From NCBI GenBank assembly GCA_025603075.1, contig MU626334.1, forward strand, positions 1 through 64,000: a stretch of DNA of 64,000 nt, given 5' to 3'. Made by a program: the position numbers and the translations under genes. The notes under the pieces were generated by a model. The model did no database searches. It saw only the letters and a program-made list of their open reading frames with translations, and was not told the origin of the DNA. Below are positions 49,701 through 61,729 of the stretch, piece after piece. The stretch is from Neoconidiobolus thromboides FSU 785 (lineage: Eukaryota > Entomophthoromycota > Entomophthoromycetes > Entomophthorales > Neoconidiobolaceae). Position 1 is the first letter of the stretch, and every line of letters starts with the position of its first letter.

Positions 49701-51707
49701 AGTATATTATCACCACAACAAAATCAATTAAATAAACAAATATTAGTTTATCAAACAATATTAAACCCATTAATTGAAGATATTCAGAAATTATTTAATA
49801 ATACATTTGAACTTGGAGCTAATACTCCATATGAAACTATATTAATTAATAAATATTATGAATCAATTAATAAAGCTATTAAGTTATTAAAGAATCCAAC
49901 GGATATTATGCAATTTAAAAATGGATGGAAATCATTTGAAGAAATTCAAAAGCTAATGCAAAAGGAAGTGTTGTGTCATCGAACATTGTTATTAAAAGAT
50001 ATTTGTCCCAATTTAAATAAAAATATTGATTTTAATCAATTATGGTTACCTAATTCAACAATAAAGATTCAAAGTATAAGTAAACAAATTCAAATATTAC
50101 CTAGTAAAACTAAACCTAAAAAAATTAGTATTTGGGGTCAAAATGGGAAGCAATATAGTTATTTATTAAAAGGATCCGAAGATTTAAATGTTGATCGATT
50201 AATTATGCAATTTTTTAAAATGAGTCAATTAATATTAAATAAGAATTATAATACTTATTTAATATTACCATTTAACAAAGAAGGTGGTTTAATTGAATGG
50301 ATGGATAATACGATTCCTTTACAACAAATTTATAAACATCATCAAGTAAGAAAATTAAAAAATGAACAACTAATGAATCAAATGAAATTAAAAAATAATT
50401 TATTAAAACAACATGAAGAGAATAATAAAGAATTATCAAGTAACAGTAATAATAATAATTTAATAAAAGATAATAATAAAGAAAACAAAATAACAAAAGA
50501 AGAAGATATAAATAATTTAAATATAGCTAATAAATTATTTTGGGATTTAGCTAAACCAATAATTAAAGAAAAAGAATTAAGTAATAATCGAAAATTATGG
50601 CCTATTGATTTATCATTGAAAATTTATAATTTGTTATGTGATAAAGTGGATAATCAAATATTTAAAAAAGAAATTTTAGGCTATTGTTTTTCATTTATGG
50701 AATATCATCTTCGATCGAAAAAAATTATGCAATCTATAGCTACAATTTCTATTTTAGGTTATTGTGTTGGCATTGGGGATCGACATTTAGATAATTTATT
50801 ATTAAATATTCAAGATAATGAAATTGTATTAATTGATTTTAATATCTCTTTTTTAAGAGGTTTGGAATTACCTTGTCCTGAATTAGTACCCTTTAGATTA
50901 ACTAGAAATATGCTGGGATTGATCGAAAACTATTTTGAAATATTTCAATTGGAATGTGAAACTAATTTGGAAAAAATTGTACTTAAAAATGATGGGTTAA
51001 TTGAGAATTTATTTTCAATGATCAATATAACTACTTGGACTAAAGAATCACCTCAAAGTCTATATTTTAAACAAAGAAAAAAACAAGATATTATTAAGTT
51101 TGAACGAATTAAGTTAAGATATCAACATTTGATTTTAGTATTGCCATCCAATCTATTAAAATTAAAAGAATATTTACAACAACTAATAAATTTATTAAAT
51201 GAAAAAGAAGTAAATTTAACTCAACTTAATTTATTTTTAGATGATCAATTATTGAGATATTTAAATTCAATTATTTTTGATAAAGCTAGTGAATTACTAG
51301 AGGAATTAAAAATTGGATTTGAAATGACGACTCCACCATTAAGGAAATTAGCTAACATTATTCAAAACTTAAAAGAAGATTTAATAATTGAATTCAAATT
51401 AATAATTGAAGAAGTTTCAAGCTATGAAGATAATACATTAAAAGAATTTAAACAACAAATATCGATTTTGATTAATGAATTAGATAATTTAAGTGTTCAA
51501 TTTCAATCTTTGAAGTTAAATCAAGTTTTATTCAATGAGATTGAAGGAGAGGTAAAATCATTTGAAAAATTAGTTCCAAATTGTTTAAATCAATATTTAC
51601 ATTTGAAAAAAGATCAAATAAAAGAAAAAACAAAACAATTGATTGAGGAAGCAATGGATAAAAATTCATTGGCTAAAATGTATGAAGGATGGACAGCATG
51701 GGTCTGA
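43753..51707 (+). CDS. smg1: SMG1-type PI3K-related protein kinase, 2623 aa
   Basis: Exons 43753-44023 and 44107-51707 (7872 nt), joined as GLDGQ-DIKNIKINFRYLL. The N-terminal ~2050 residues are helical-repeat-like with an Asn/Asp tract near 678-708. The kinase domain begins with LPSKTKPKKISIWGQNGKQY, as in SMG1, with the ATP-binding Lys probably K2112 (YLLKGSEDL). The catalytic loop is GIGDRHLDN at about 2313-2320 (D2315, N2320). The metal-binding motif is DFN (D2334) rather than DFG, like the DYN of animal SMG1. A long insert separates kinase and FATC, also as in SMG1. The FATC end is LAKMYEGWTAWV, which separates SMG1 from TOR, ATM, ATR and TRRAP. SMG1 phosphorylates UPF1 in nonsense-mediated mRNA decay. 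Confidence 0.93.
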
Positions 51708-52079
51708 TTAAAGTTAAGGAACATATAATAAAAAGATAAAAATGACACTAGTCTATTAGTTGCTGAGTGTTTTGTCTTCTGATTGTTGAAATTGATTGAA
51801 GTTTCAATAAGTGAGAGTTCAAGTGGAAAGTCTTGAATTTTTCTAATAATAAAAGAATTTTTTTTATTAATACTATTTTAGTTAATTAAATATTTTTAAA
51901 AAAAAGATTATACTCCAGAGTTGTTTCTAAATCAATCTCGCTTTCTTAGACAAACAAAATAAGAAGGTTATTGATTACAATGTCAAATACTTTTATGTAA
52001 AAAAGTGGACTGTAGCAATTTTATACTCTTATATATGAATTTGCCCAAAAAAGGAGATTAAAAATTATCTTGAAATATA
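51708..52079. other. Intergenic downstream of SMG1
   Basis: No gene recognised. Confidence 0.5.
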
Positions 52080-52560
52080 TGACCGTTTAAATGCCTGATT
52101 AAAATTCAAAACAAAATTTGTCAATATCACTTTTTTGTCCATTTTTCATATAGTGTCAAATTTTCAAATATTCTTAAGTTAATACTGGATAAAAGGTACC
52201 AATAAATGGGAGTGTTTTTTTTGACTTCATTATTTTTTCCATTTTTTAAGTGCTATTTGAGCGGAAAATTTGTTAGTAAATTCTTAAATACAAAAATACA
52301 TCCCCAAATGTTGATTAAATACATTTAATCCAAATTCTATTCCAAACTTCTTAATTGTTCATTTAAGAAAACAAATATGTCCAAATTCGGTCAAAATAGT
52401 TGAATTAGGCTTTAAAAAAAGTTATTAAATAATTTGACTATAAAAATTACTGCTAATCACTTAATATTGAACCAGTTATAAAAAAGTAAGCATTTCTATA
52501 GTACTTAATAGTCTATTTGGCATCTTTGGTAAAAAAAACCAAACTGAATTCAATTGGAGT
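52080..52560. repeat. Dispersed repeat R2, copy 3, with nested W4-MITE
   Basis: Contains the TTTTTCATATAGTGTCAAAT and TACTGGATAAAA landmarks, then a complete MITE (52208-52305), then a degraded ATAGTACTTAATAGTC block and CTTTGGTAAAAA. The MITE is therefore younger than this repeat. Confidence 0.5.
52208..52305 (+). mobile_element. W4-MITE copy 21 (98 bp), TSD AAAT
   Basis: GGGAGTG to CATCCCC, flanked by AAAT at 52204-52207 and 52306-52309. Confidence 0.9.
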
Positions 52561-53163
52561 CGAGGTTTGAAATCAACTCATATATATAAGGCTATAACAT
52601 GTTAATCTATATATTGTGATAATAGTTAGTTTAGCTTAGTTTGTTATCAAGTTTTTAATGCTTTCTACTCATCTTTAATTATCCTTATCTATATAATCTA
52701 TTAAAATATTTGCTTATCCAAATATTTATCAAGTTTTTGATAGCAATAGGTTTTATGCAATTTTCCATCTGTACATTAAAATTTCAGTAATATCTTATTA
52801 ACAGTAGAGTTATTAAAGTTGTTGTTTATTTTATTTATAAAATATATCAAAAGCTGTATTTCAAAAGCTGCTTAACTCCATTATTTTTATTAATTTCTGT
52901 GAAATTTTATTAAATTGTTCTTATAATTGATTTTAGTATTAAAATAGTAGATTTGAAAATTTATTAATGTAAAATTCCAAAGAATATAGTGTAAGAAAAA
53001 AAGATAATGAGGGCGATTAAACTTATAAAAAAAATAGTTCATATTCAAACGACTATTGATTAACTTTCACTCTCACTTTCATTTAATGATAACTCTGAAT
53101 AAGTGAATCTTAATTATTATACTTATTATCATTCTTCTCTTCTTCTACTTTCCTTTCACATCC
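52561..53163. other. Intergenic, no gene seen
   Basis: AT-rich spacer downstream of the secreted-protein gene; nothing recognised. Confidence 0.45.
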
Positions 53164-53577
53164 TTACAATTTAATCACTTTCTTTTCATCTTTCAGACTA
53201 TCTTCAAGTATATTTTCTTTCTTCTTAAAGCCATTCAATTTATTATTTAATTTACTATATTTTTTAATTTTTTTAATTGATGCTTTTTTATCTTTAATCT
53301 TCTTTAAGGTAATATTAGTTTTCTTTTTAACTTTTTGTGTAATTGTTGTTTTGTTTTGTGTTATGGAAGTAGCATTATCATGAGTTAAAAGTTGTTCGGA
53401 TTCTAAAAGTTTGGGTAAAGTCGAATTGTTGACAGTTGGTTGAACATCAATGGGATTTCTCTTTTGTTTGTCATGTTTAGCAAGAATACTTTTTTTAAAA
53501 TTCAATGATCTTGAATAAAAACTACAAGTTGATAATTGAATTAGCAATAACAGGACTCCAAAGAAATAAAGTTTCAT
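53164..53577 (-). CDS. Lysine-rich secreted protein, 137 aa
   Basis: The N-terminus MKLYFFGVLLLLIQLSTCSF is a clear signal peptide with probable cleavage after TCS. The rest is highly basic: about one residue in four is Lys, concentrated in residues 80-120 (KVKKKTNITLKKIKDKK, KKIKKYSKLNNKLNGFKKK). It has Asn-linked glycosylation sequons at NST, NAT, NKT and NIT and no cysteines after the signal. No family was recognised. The composition suggests a cell-wall-binding or polyanion-binding secreted protein, but this is inference. The single exon and the position right after a plausible upstream spacer support a real gene. Confidence 0.6.
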   Translation of the reverse strand: MKLYFFGVLLLLIQLSTCSFYSRSLNFKKSILAKHDKQKRNPIDVQPTVNNSTLPKLLESEQLLTHDNATSITQNKTTITQKVKKKTNITLKKIKDKKASIKKIKKYSKLNNKLNGFKKKENILEDSLKDEKKVIKL

Positions 53578-55129
53578 ATTTCTGTTTAAAAAAATGGTAT
53601 TAGATAATTTATCTGGTTATTTATATACTCTAAAAAATCAATTTATTATTCGTGAAATTGAGAATTAAATAATAATTTTAATTTATTAAATTTATTAATA
53701 ATGTTACTTACTTTAGTAACTTGAAAATTAAAATTATTTTAAACTATTTTTTATGCAATGTATGCACAAACGTACTAAACTTTCAAATGGTCCGCTTTGA
53801 AGATCTATTTTTCAATAGTTAACAATTAAAAAGTTAACTGGTTAAAAGTTTAGTACAAGTTTATGCTTACATTAAATAACAAAGACTATAAATTGTAATC
53901 TACAAAATTTAATATAACGACTATGTTGATTTCTTGTGTTATATGTAATTGATGTTACTTCTATTATCATAGTCAAACTAAAATAGAGGAAAAGATAATT
54001 TAATTAAGTTTTATATTAGATAGATTATCAAATATTATAATAATAAATAAAGTTAAATGATAACTTATATTAAATTATTTAATAAGAATCGATTGCTTTT
54101 TTTGTTCTTTAGATCAATCTCTGTCCAAAGTGTTTTATTTGAATAAAAAAACATTTTAACTATTTAAATAACTGGACTAAGGAATTCAAGCTATCAATAA
54201 ACCACTTTTGAGGAGGTAAATAGTGTGTTGATGGAGCTTCTGTCCTTTAAAAGTCTGAGAGATAAATTGTGAATTATATTGTTTCTACATTTCAATGAAG
54301 GTATTCATTAATTTGGGAATGTAAATGAGTTTTAAGATGTTAACTAATGACTTTTCAATATAAAATAATAATAGAAATTATTTGAATAATAGAAATATCA
54401 AATCAATAAAAAATAGATCGAAATCAAATAAGACCTCAGTTTGGCTCTGTAATTAATATAAATATTATAGTAAATAAAAAATTTCAAAGTTGCCATTAAA
54501 AAGCCAAGTTTCGTAAATCTACAATTTTAATTAAGTTTGAATTAAATTTGGGGTATAATTTATCTTTTATTAAATTTATAAACTGGGGTAAAAATAACAA
54601 ATTAATAAAATCAATTCAAAATATAAAAAAATACAAAATTAATTAGCTTTAAGGAACTAGAGATCATTGAAGTAAGTTAACACTAAAAAAAACATATTTA
54701 TTTGGATTCAAACGCTATATTAACACATCTTAAAAATATCAAAATAAATAATTCAGGTGTGATTATTAATTTTTAAAAAGGCAAGCAAAATCCAAAATTG
54801 ACATTTTAGCAGGCCGAATTTTATTAACGAATTTCAAAAATATCAACAAAAAAAATGGATTTTAAACGGTTAAAAAAAATCATAACAAAAATAGCCAAAA
54901 TAACACGTTAACATGGGATTTGGAAGCTTTCTAATATCAACAGTATTTTTAAGGCGTTGAGTTTAGATAACTAACAGCTCAACATTATATTAATAAGAAA
55001 GTAATAATAATTTACATACTTTTAGCTTTTTATTTCTTTTCTAATATTTAAAGATACATTAATTTGTTATTTATTTCTTTTCTTTTTATTTAATATTATT
55101 ATCCTTTATTCAATTTATAAACTAAAATT
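53578..55129. other. Intergenic between the secreted-protein and gelsolin genes
   Basis: About 1.55 kb divergent spacer without recognisable features apart from high AT content. Confidence 0.5.
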
Positions 55130-58100
55130 ATGGAGAATTTAAGTTTACAAACTTCACCAACATCGGAAGATTTATTATTAAGTATTGAAAAAGAAAAAGA
55201 AGAATTAAAAAAATTAAAAAAAGTAATAGCTTTATTTTACTTTATTTATATTAATGTATACTAACCCATTTTCTTTATTATTTCTCTAGGATTTAGATCA
55301 ATTTAAACTTCAAAACAAACGATTATTAAATCGCCATCAACGTATTATAGATGGTCAAGAATGGGAAGATGCATTGAATAATTTAAAACAAGTATCTCAA
55401 ACAAAACTTGATGGTATGAATCTAGTTAGTGGAAAACTATCTTATAAAAGACCGTCTAAAGAAAATTTAAATGGTTCCTTAGGTTTAATATCTAATAGTA
55501 AAGCTGACTTGTTTATTAAGCCATTAGACCCAGCTACAATTATAAATGATTTAGATAATAATATTAATAATGTTAAAAATCAAAATTTAAGTCCAATATT
55601 ACATTATATTTCTTTGCCTGAAATAACAGAATCAACTCCTAATTCCAGAGATATGGATTCTACTGATACTTCCAATTCTTCTAATGAAATAGAAAATGAT
55701 TTACCTCTATTACGTCAAAATCAATATAATCATCATCATAATTTCCAGTATCGAAACACAATAGCCATTGAAATGAAAGAAAATCCCATTGAAGAAGAAG
55801 AAGAAGAAGAGAATTTTTATGATGCTAATTTACAAGTATCTAATTTAACTCAAAGACAAGCTACTTCTTTACCTACATCACCCAATTTAAATTATTCTAC
55901 TTTATCTAATGAAGTTAATAGTCAGGATGATATCAATCATCATCAAGATGATCACCTTTCTTTATCTTCTTCATCACAAACTTCAATGGATTATTCATAT
56001 TATGAAGATTTAAGTGAAGCCGATGATTTTTTATCTATTAATTCACAATATGAGCAAGGAGAAGAAGAATTAATAGAAACTTCAGAAGAAGAAGAAGAAG
56101 AAGAAATTCAACAACATATGTTAAGTAATATAAATGAACAATCTAGTCCCTCTTTGATTTTAAGTTCTTCATCTACATTAAGTGTACCACAATCTATCAT
56201 TCATAATGATAAACCCTATTTTGATGAAACTGTACAAACACCAATGTTAATTTCAGATAACATCACAGAGAATTGTACATCTTCTTCAAATCCTACACCT
56301 TTATTGGAACTTAATGATCAAAAGATAAAAGAAGAGGAAGAAGAAAAAGAAGAAGAAGAAGAATTATATTCATTTGATAACTTAAATCCAAATCCATTAA
56401 ATCCATTAGGAACCAATTTACATAAAAGACAAAAATCGAAATTTTCCATTTATAGTGCATCTACTTATCTTTCATGTAATGAAAACGAAAGTGAATTTGA
56501 AATTCAAGACGAGGATTCGGAAGTTTTTAATGACTGTGAGGAAATTGTAGATAAAAAAGAAATCTTTGAAGAAGAAGAAGAAGAAGAAGAAGAAGAAGAA
56601 GAAGAAGAAATTGGAATTTCTATTAGTAGAGTCAATACAATAACAAAAGAAAATTTAATTGATTTGGAAACGCCAAAAAAGCTACCAATGAATTTAATAA
56701 AACCTATAGAAATTGAAACAAATTCATATCCCATTGATATCGAGCTACAAAATGATATAATGAATAATAATGAGTTAAGTACTGCCTTAGACAATTTAAA
56801 TTCAACTGAAGAAAAAAGACAAAGTTTTGATAATAGTTTAGGTTTAAACTCCAATGTTAATGATATTGAAGATGGTAGTATTAATTTTCGATTAAGTTTA
56901 GGTTCTCTAAAAGAAGAATTAAACAATATGGTAACTAAATTAGAATACAAACCAAGTTTAAATTTTCAATTAAGTGGTAGTAATAATAATATGGAAAAAC
57001 AAAACTATTTAAGATCTGGTCAATCTACTTTAACTAGCGCTTCTATCCTTTATCTAAATGAAAGAGATTCTAATAGAAATTCAAAAGATAGTCATTTTTT
57101 AAACAACAATAATAATGAATCAACTACTTCTTTTATTAATGAACAAATTTTAGATAGTAATCATTGTCAACTATTATTAAATGATAATACGAACAATAAT
57201 AATAACTATAATAATAGCTATAATGATAATACAATTGAATTGACTACTTCAGATATTAACATTAACTCAAAGAATAATAATGATTTAATTGAATTTAGTC
57301 CCTTAAATTTTGATAGTCCAAAGAATGAAGTTATATCATCGTCAATTAATCAACACTGCACTAAAGAATCTTTATCTTCATTACATGAATTAATGTTTAA
57401 TAAAGCATTTAAAAATCAATCTCAACAAACCTCATCGAATTATGATAATAATACAGAAACTAAAGAAGAATCTAATATAATTGGAGATGCTACTATTACG
57501 CCTAAAAGGTTAAAAGAAAAATTAAATTATTTACCACCATTAGAAAAAAGTAATTTATTAAAAGATGTATTAACTATATTTGATGAAACTAGTCAACAAT
57601 TAAATAATAAAGAAGAAATTATTAAAGAAAGTAATAATAATAATAATAATAATAATTTTATTCAACAAGATACTTTTCAAACAAATAGTTTAAGTTATCA
57701 CACGATTAAAAATTTTAATAGTTATGATGTAAATTTAAAGAGTAACACAATTCATATTAATAAACTAAATCATAAATTATCAAAATCAAAATTGGGATTG
57801 AAGTTAACTAAATCTTTAGATAATCAAAATAATGAATTAAATACAATGTATGAATTAAATAGTTTAAAAGGGAAAGGAAAATCAAGTATCTTCAGTAAAA
57901 CACCAACAAGTAGTTTAAGAAATAAATTATTAAAATTTAAAAGTAGCCAATCAAATTTATCTATGGTAAATAAATTTCAACATAATAATTTACATCAACA
58001 TAAAGAAAACAATATTAAATCCAGTTCAAATTTAAGTTTAATTAAAAAATTCAAAAAAATGATGTTATTTAAAGATAAACAAATGACTATATCAACTACA

Positions 58101-59807
58101 GGTGCTTATCGATTATTTCAATTTTCAAGTTTTAAGAATCATCCCTATCAAGCACCCTTAATTGCTAGTGGAGATGAAATATCAGCTAAATTATTAAGTA
58201 GTAAGAATGCCTATGTTTTAGAATGTGAATATTCTATCTTTCTTTGGTTTGGTAAAGATAGTAATGATCAATATCAAAGAGAAGCTTCAAGATTTGCTGG
58301 TGTAAGTATTAATAATATATAATATTTATACTTATTTTAATGTTAATGTTAATCTTAATATTTATTTTAGTCATTATTAAAAAGTTCTCGTCCTGAATTA
58401 CCAGCCCATCATACTATTCGTGTAGAATTTGAAGGTAGTGAACATTCCAATTTTACTAGTAAATTTAAAGATTGGGATGAATTAAATGAAATGAAAGATA
58501 GTTTAACTGGCTTAAAATCAGACCAAAGTAAGTTAATTAAAAGAATTTATAATTATTTATATAAAATATATTTATTAATATATAATTTAATTTAATTAGA
58601 TATTAATCATAATAATCTATTAAAAATATATCAAACGACATATCATGATCCTTTGAATGAATTAGATGAACATACATTTGTATCTTTAAAAATATGGTTA
58701 ATGAAAAATCAAGATGAGCATTTAGAATTAAATGAACGTGAATTTGGTATATTTTATAGTAATGAATCTTATATATTATTATATCATTATAAAGATTCTT
58801 ATCAAATGGATCATCATATTATATTTTATTGGATTGGCTATCATTCTAAAAGAGCAAAAGAACCAATATTACCACCTAGTAAAGTAGCTTTAGATAATAA
58901 TGTAGAAGCATTAATGGTACAAATATTACAAGGAAAAGAACCGTCTTTATTTATGAAATTATTTAATGGAATATTGATAACAAAATGGGGAAATCGTCGT
59001 AATCAACTATGTAATCCTAATGAAAAAGTAATGTATCATGTAATAGGTCAACAATCAGATCATATTAAAGTTGAACAAACTTCATGTCATAGTAAATATT
59101 TATGTTCTGGACATTCATTCATATTTATTTATAAAGAAAAAGTATATATCTGGCATGGAATTGGTAGTTTTTTATTTGAAAGATTAGCTGCAGTTAATGC
59201 TAGTAAAAAATTAGCCCCACCTCATTATCAATTACAAGAAATTCGAGAAAAATTAGAACCTAAGAAGTTTTTTAATTTAATTGGGGAAAGAAGTGATTAT
59301 GCTGATGCTTTACAATGGGCAAGAAAACCTTTTTTATTAGGTCAATATAAAGTTCGATGTTTTGAATTGAAATTGAATGTAGATTTACAAACATGTAATA
59401 TAATTGAAATTTATAACTTTCATCAAAGTGATTTGAAATTAAATAAGATCATCTTATTAGATACTTATTTTGATTTATTTATATGGTTTAAATATTCAAT
59501 TAATCAAGATCAATTAAATTGGATTAATTATTTAAATATGAGTATGGAATATACTAATTTAATTAATTTAAAAGAAAATCGACCTTTTAAATTGAAACCT
59601 ATTATGGTACTTCCAGGTCATGAACCCTTAGAATTTATTGCTCAATTTCCTGGATGGTCTGGACCTTTTGATTTATTTAAAAAAAATCCTATGTTTAAAC
59701 CTACTACGTTAAAGAGGAAACAATCTGTTTACGCACTTCCAGTTGAATATATATTGGCTAAATTAGGTGCTAATCCTTCTCCTTATCAATCTAAAACATT
59801 ATTTTAA
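55130..59807 (+). CDS. Gelsolin-repeat protein with long disordered acidic N-terminus, 1489 aa
   Basis: Exons 55130-55222, 55290-58301, 58371-58527 and 58600-59807 (4470 nt). The start MENLSLQTSPTSEDLLLSIE begins a short coiled coil (EKEKEELKKLKK-DLDQFKLQNKRLLNRH). Residues about 60-960 are low-complexity: Ser, Asn and repeated poly-Glu tracts (longest near 456, encoded by GAA repeats). The C-terminal ~520 residues are gelsolin-like repeats: YRLFQFSSFKNH with NAYVLECEYSIFLWFGKDSN and REASRFAG, then HIIFYWIGYHSKRAKE, KYLCSGHSFIFIYKEKVYIWHG and LFIWFKYS. Gelsolin repeats bind and sever or cap actin. The combination resembles DUF4045-type fungal actin-binding proteins and is probably cortical or cytoskeletal. 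Confidence 0.85.
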
Positions 59808-60493
59808 ATAATTTAAATTGATTTTCTTATCTTTTCTTATTTTTTATGTAATAGTTATTTTATTCGCATTATTATTTAATTAAAAAAATATTATTTTTAT
59901 TTATTATATTATTTTAAATTATTTCTTTAAATTATTTCTTTAAATTTTATATTATATAAAAAATAAAGATTTAGATTAATTATTAAAATTAAAAAAAATT
60001 CCATATTTGATATCTGGAATTATTACTAATTTATTAAATGGGGGTGTTTTTTTTAGTTTCATTACTTTTCTCTATTTTTAAGCGCTATTTGAGTAGAAAA
60101 GCTATTAGTAAAATTCTTAAACAAAAAAATACATCCCCAAATGTTCTTATTAATAAATTAAATTAATAAATCAATTAAAAGAAGTAAAAAGTAAATTAAA
60201 AGTAATGATTGATAAAACAAAATAATTGTTATATAGAATTATTAATGAATCAATATAATATTAATAAACAAATTGTAGTAATAATAATAAATATATCTTT
60301 TATTTTTTAACATTTGATAGTTCAATTATTTACTTCTATCAATTTTATATTTTAATTAAGTTTTCGATTCCATTTATAAAAAAATAATTATAGAACATAT
60401 TTAAATTAAAAATGAAATAAAAATGAAATTGTTCTTTACTTTTATTTCCCATTGATTTCATTTTAATTATTGATTAATTAAAATCAAATAAAT
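59808..60493. other. Intergenic with one MITE
   Basis: Nothing besides the element at 60040 was recognised. Confidence 0.5.
60040..60138 (+). mobile_element. W4-MITE copy 22 (99 bp), TSD AAAT
   Basis: GGGGGTG to CATCCCC, flanked by AAAT at 60036-60039 and 60139-60142. Confidence 0.9.
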
Positions 60494-61378
60494 ATGCTAC
60501 TCCTTCTAACGCTATTAATGAGCTATTTTCATTTCATCAATTCCACCAAATCATGTCAATCCTCTGGTAGTGTCTCTATTATCATGGATTCTACTATTTC
60601 TAGTTTACAGGATATAACTTCAATATTAGAAGAAAATCAATATAAAAGTAGTATTTTTTATTCAACTACGAACTTAAGGTTTGGACTAACTAGTGAACAA
60701 CAAGAAATATTAAAGAGTCAATTCCATGCTGGTCATGAAATCGGGATAAAATTGGAATTAAATAATAATGAGAAGGCAGTAGATAAAGAGATCTTAACTA
60801 ATCAAAAGAAAATTCATTCCATAATTCAAAGATATCCAAAATTCATTATGTATCTAGAAGCTATAAAAGAAGTTATAAAGCCAACATTATCTATTCTCAA
60901 TTTAATCTCAATAACACCTAACTTATCAATTGAAGATATACAATCCGATCAATTACTTACTTTATTTGATAAATATGATTCAAGTGAAACTTCCTTTATT
61001 TTAGATTTGTCGAATAATAATATAAGTTTATTAAAATTTAATCAATTAATTGAAAATATTAAAAAGAATGGGTTTACTGTTATTCCATTGAGTCAATGTC
61101 TAGGGGAGTCCTCTAGTTATAATTTCAATTTATTAGATATTGATATTAATAATAAAGATGATACTGAAAAAGAAGAAAAGAATATTTCAAGTAAAGAAGT
61201 TATGAATATAAAAGAAGATAGTGACGAAAGACAAATGTATGAAATAGAAGAGAAAATTATACCAAGTAAGATAGTTCGCTTAAAATTTTTTGGAAATAAA
61301 TATTCCACATTGTCTGAAGCAGAAGTTAAAGTTAATAAAAACTTAAAAAAACCCAAGAAAAAATATAGGAAAGAGTAA
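60494..61378 (+). CDS. Secreted polysaccharide-deacetylase-fold protein, probably inactive, 294 aa
   Basis: The signal peptide is MLLLLTLLMSYFHFINSTKS. The body follows the NodB/chitin-deacetylase layout: SVSIIMDSTISS where active enzymes have the TFDDGP motif, LQDITSILEENQYKSSIFYS where they have the helix leading to TFF, FHAGHEIGIKLE in place of GHEIGNHT, and near the end a GFTVIPLSQCLG block like the GYxFVxxSxCLG of chitin deacetylases. The catalytic Asp pair and the metal-binding His-x3-His are not there, so hydrolase activity is unlikely. The C-terminal ~80 residues are a Lys/Glu-rich tail. It could be a wall-binding pseudoenzyme. No introns were seen. Confidence 0.55.
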   Translation: MLLLLTLLMSYFHFINSTKSCQSSGSVSIIMDSTISSLQDITSILEENQYKSSIFYSTTNLRFGLTSEQQEILKSQFHAGHEIGIKLELNNNEKAVDKEILTNQKKIHSIIQRYPKFIMYLEAIKEVIKPTLSILNLISITPNLSIEDIQSDQLLTLFDKYDSSETSFILDLSNNNISLLKFNQLIENIKKNGFTVIPLSQCLGESSSYNFNLLDIDINNKDDTEKEEKNISSKEVMNIKEDSDERQMYEIEEKIIPSKIVRLKFFGNKYSTLSEAEVKVNKNLKKPKKKYRKE

Positions 61379-61729
61379 GAAAGAATGAAGAGGTGAGAAG
61401 ATGTCAATTTAGGGATATAATTAATAATAAAAAACCATCTTAATGAATGAAAAATAATTAAAGTTAAAAGTTAAAAGTTAATTCTTTGTTATTATAAATT
61501 TATATAATTTAATTATATATTATTATAGTTTATAATATATGAAGTTATTTTTCATTTTAATTTTTATTCATTTTATATATAGCATTGACATTGAATGATT
61601 TGTTAGTAAAATGAATAATAAAAAGATATTAGAATATGAATTTTGATACTCAAACTCATACAAAAAGTACACCAAATCATGGAACCTATCTAATTTATGT
61701 ATTCATTTAAAATAATAGAAATCTATAAT
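61379..61729. other. Intergenic, no gene seen
   Basis: Spacer between the deacetylase-like gene and the decayed region. Confidence 0.45.

Noticed and set aside
49207-50496. Minus-strand frames inside SMG1
   Set aside because: Antisense shadows of a 7.6 kb AT-rich coding exon; hydrophobic low-complexity translations only.
56504-56950. Minus-strand Ser-rich frame in the gelsolin gene
   Set aside because: Antisense of poly-Glu codons gives poly-Ser; not an independent gene.
60494-61378. Active chitin deacetylase
   Set aside because: The catalytic Asp pair and the His-x3-His metal site are not present at the expected positions.
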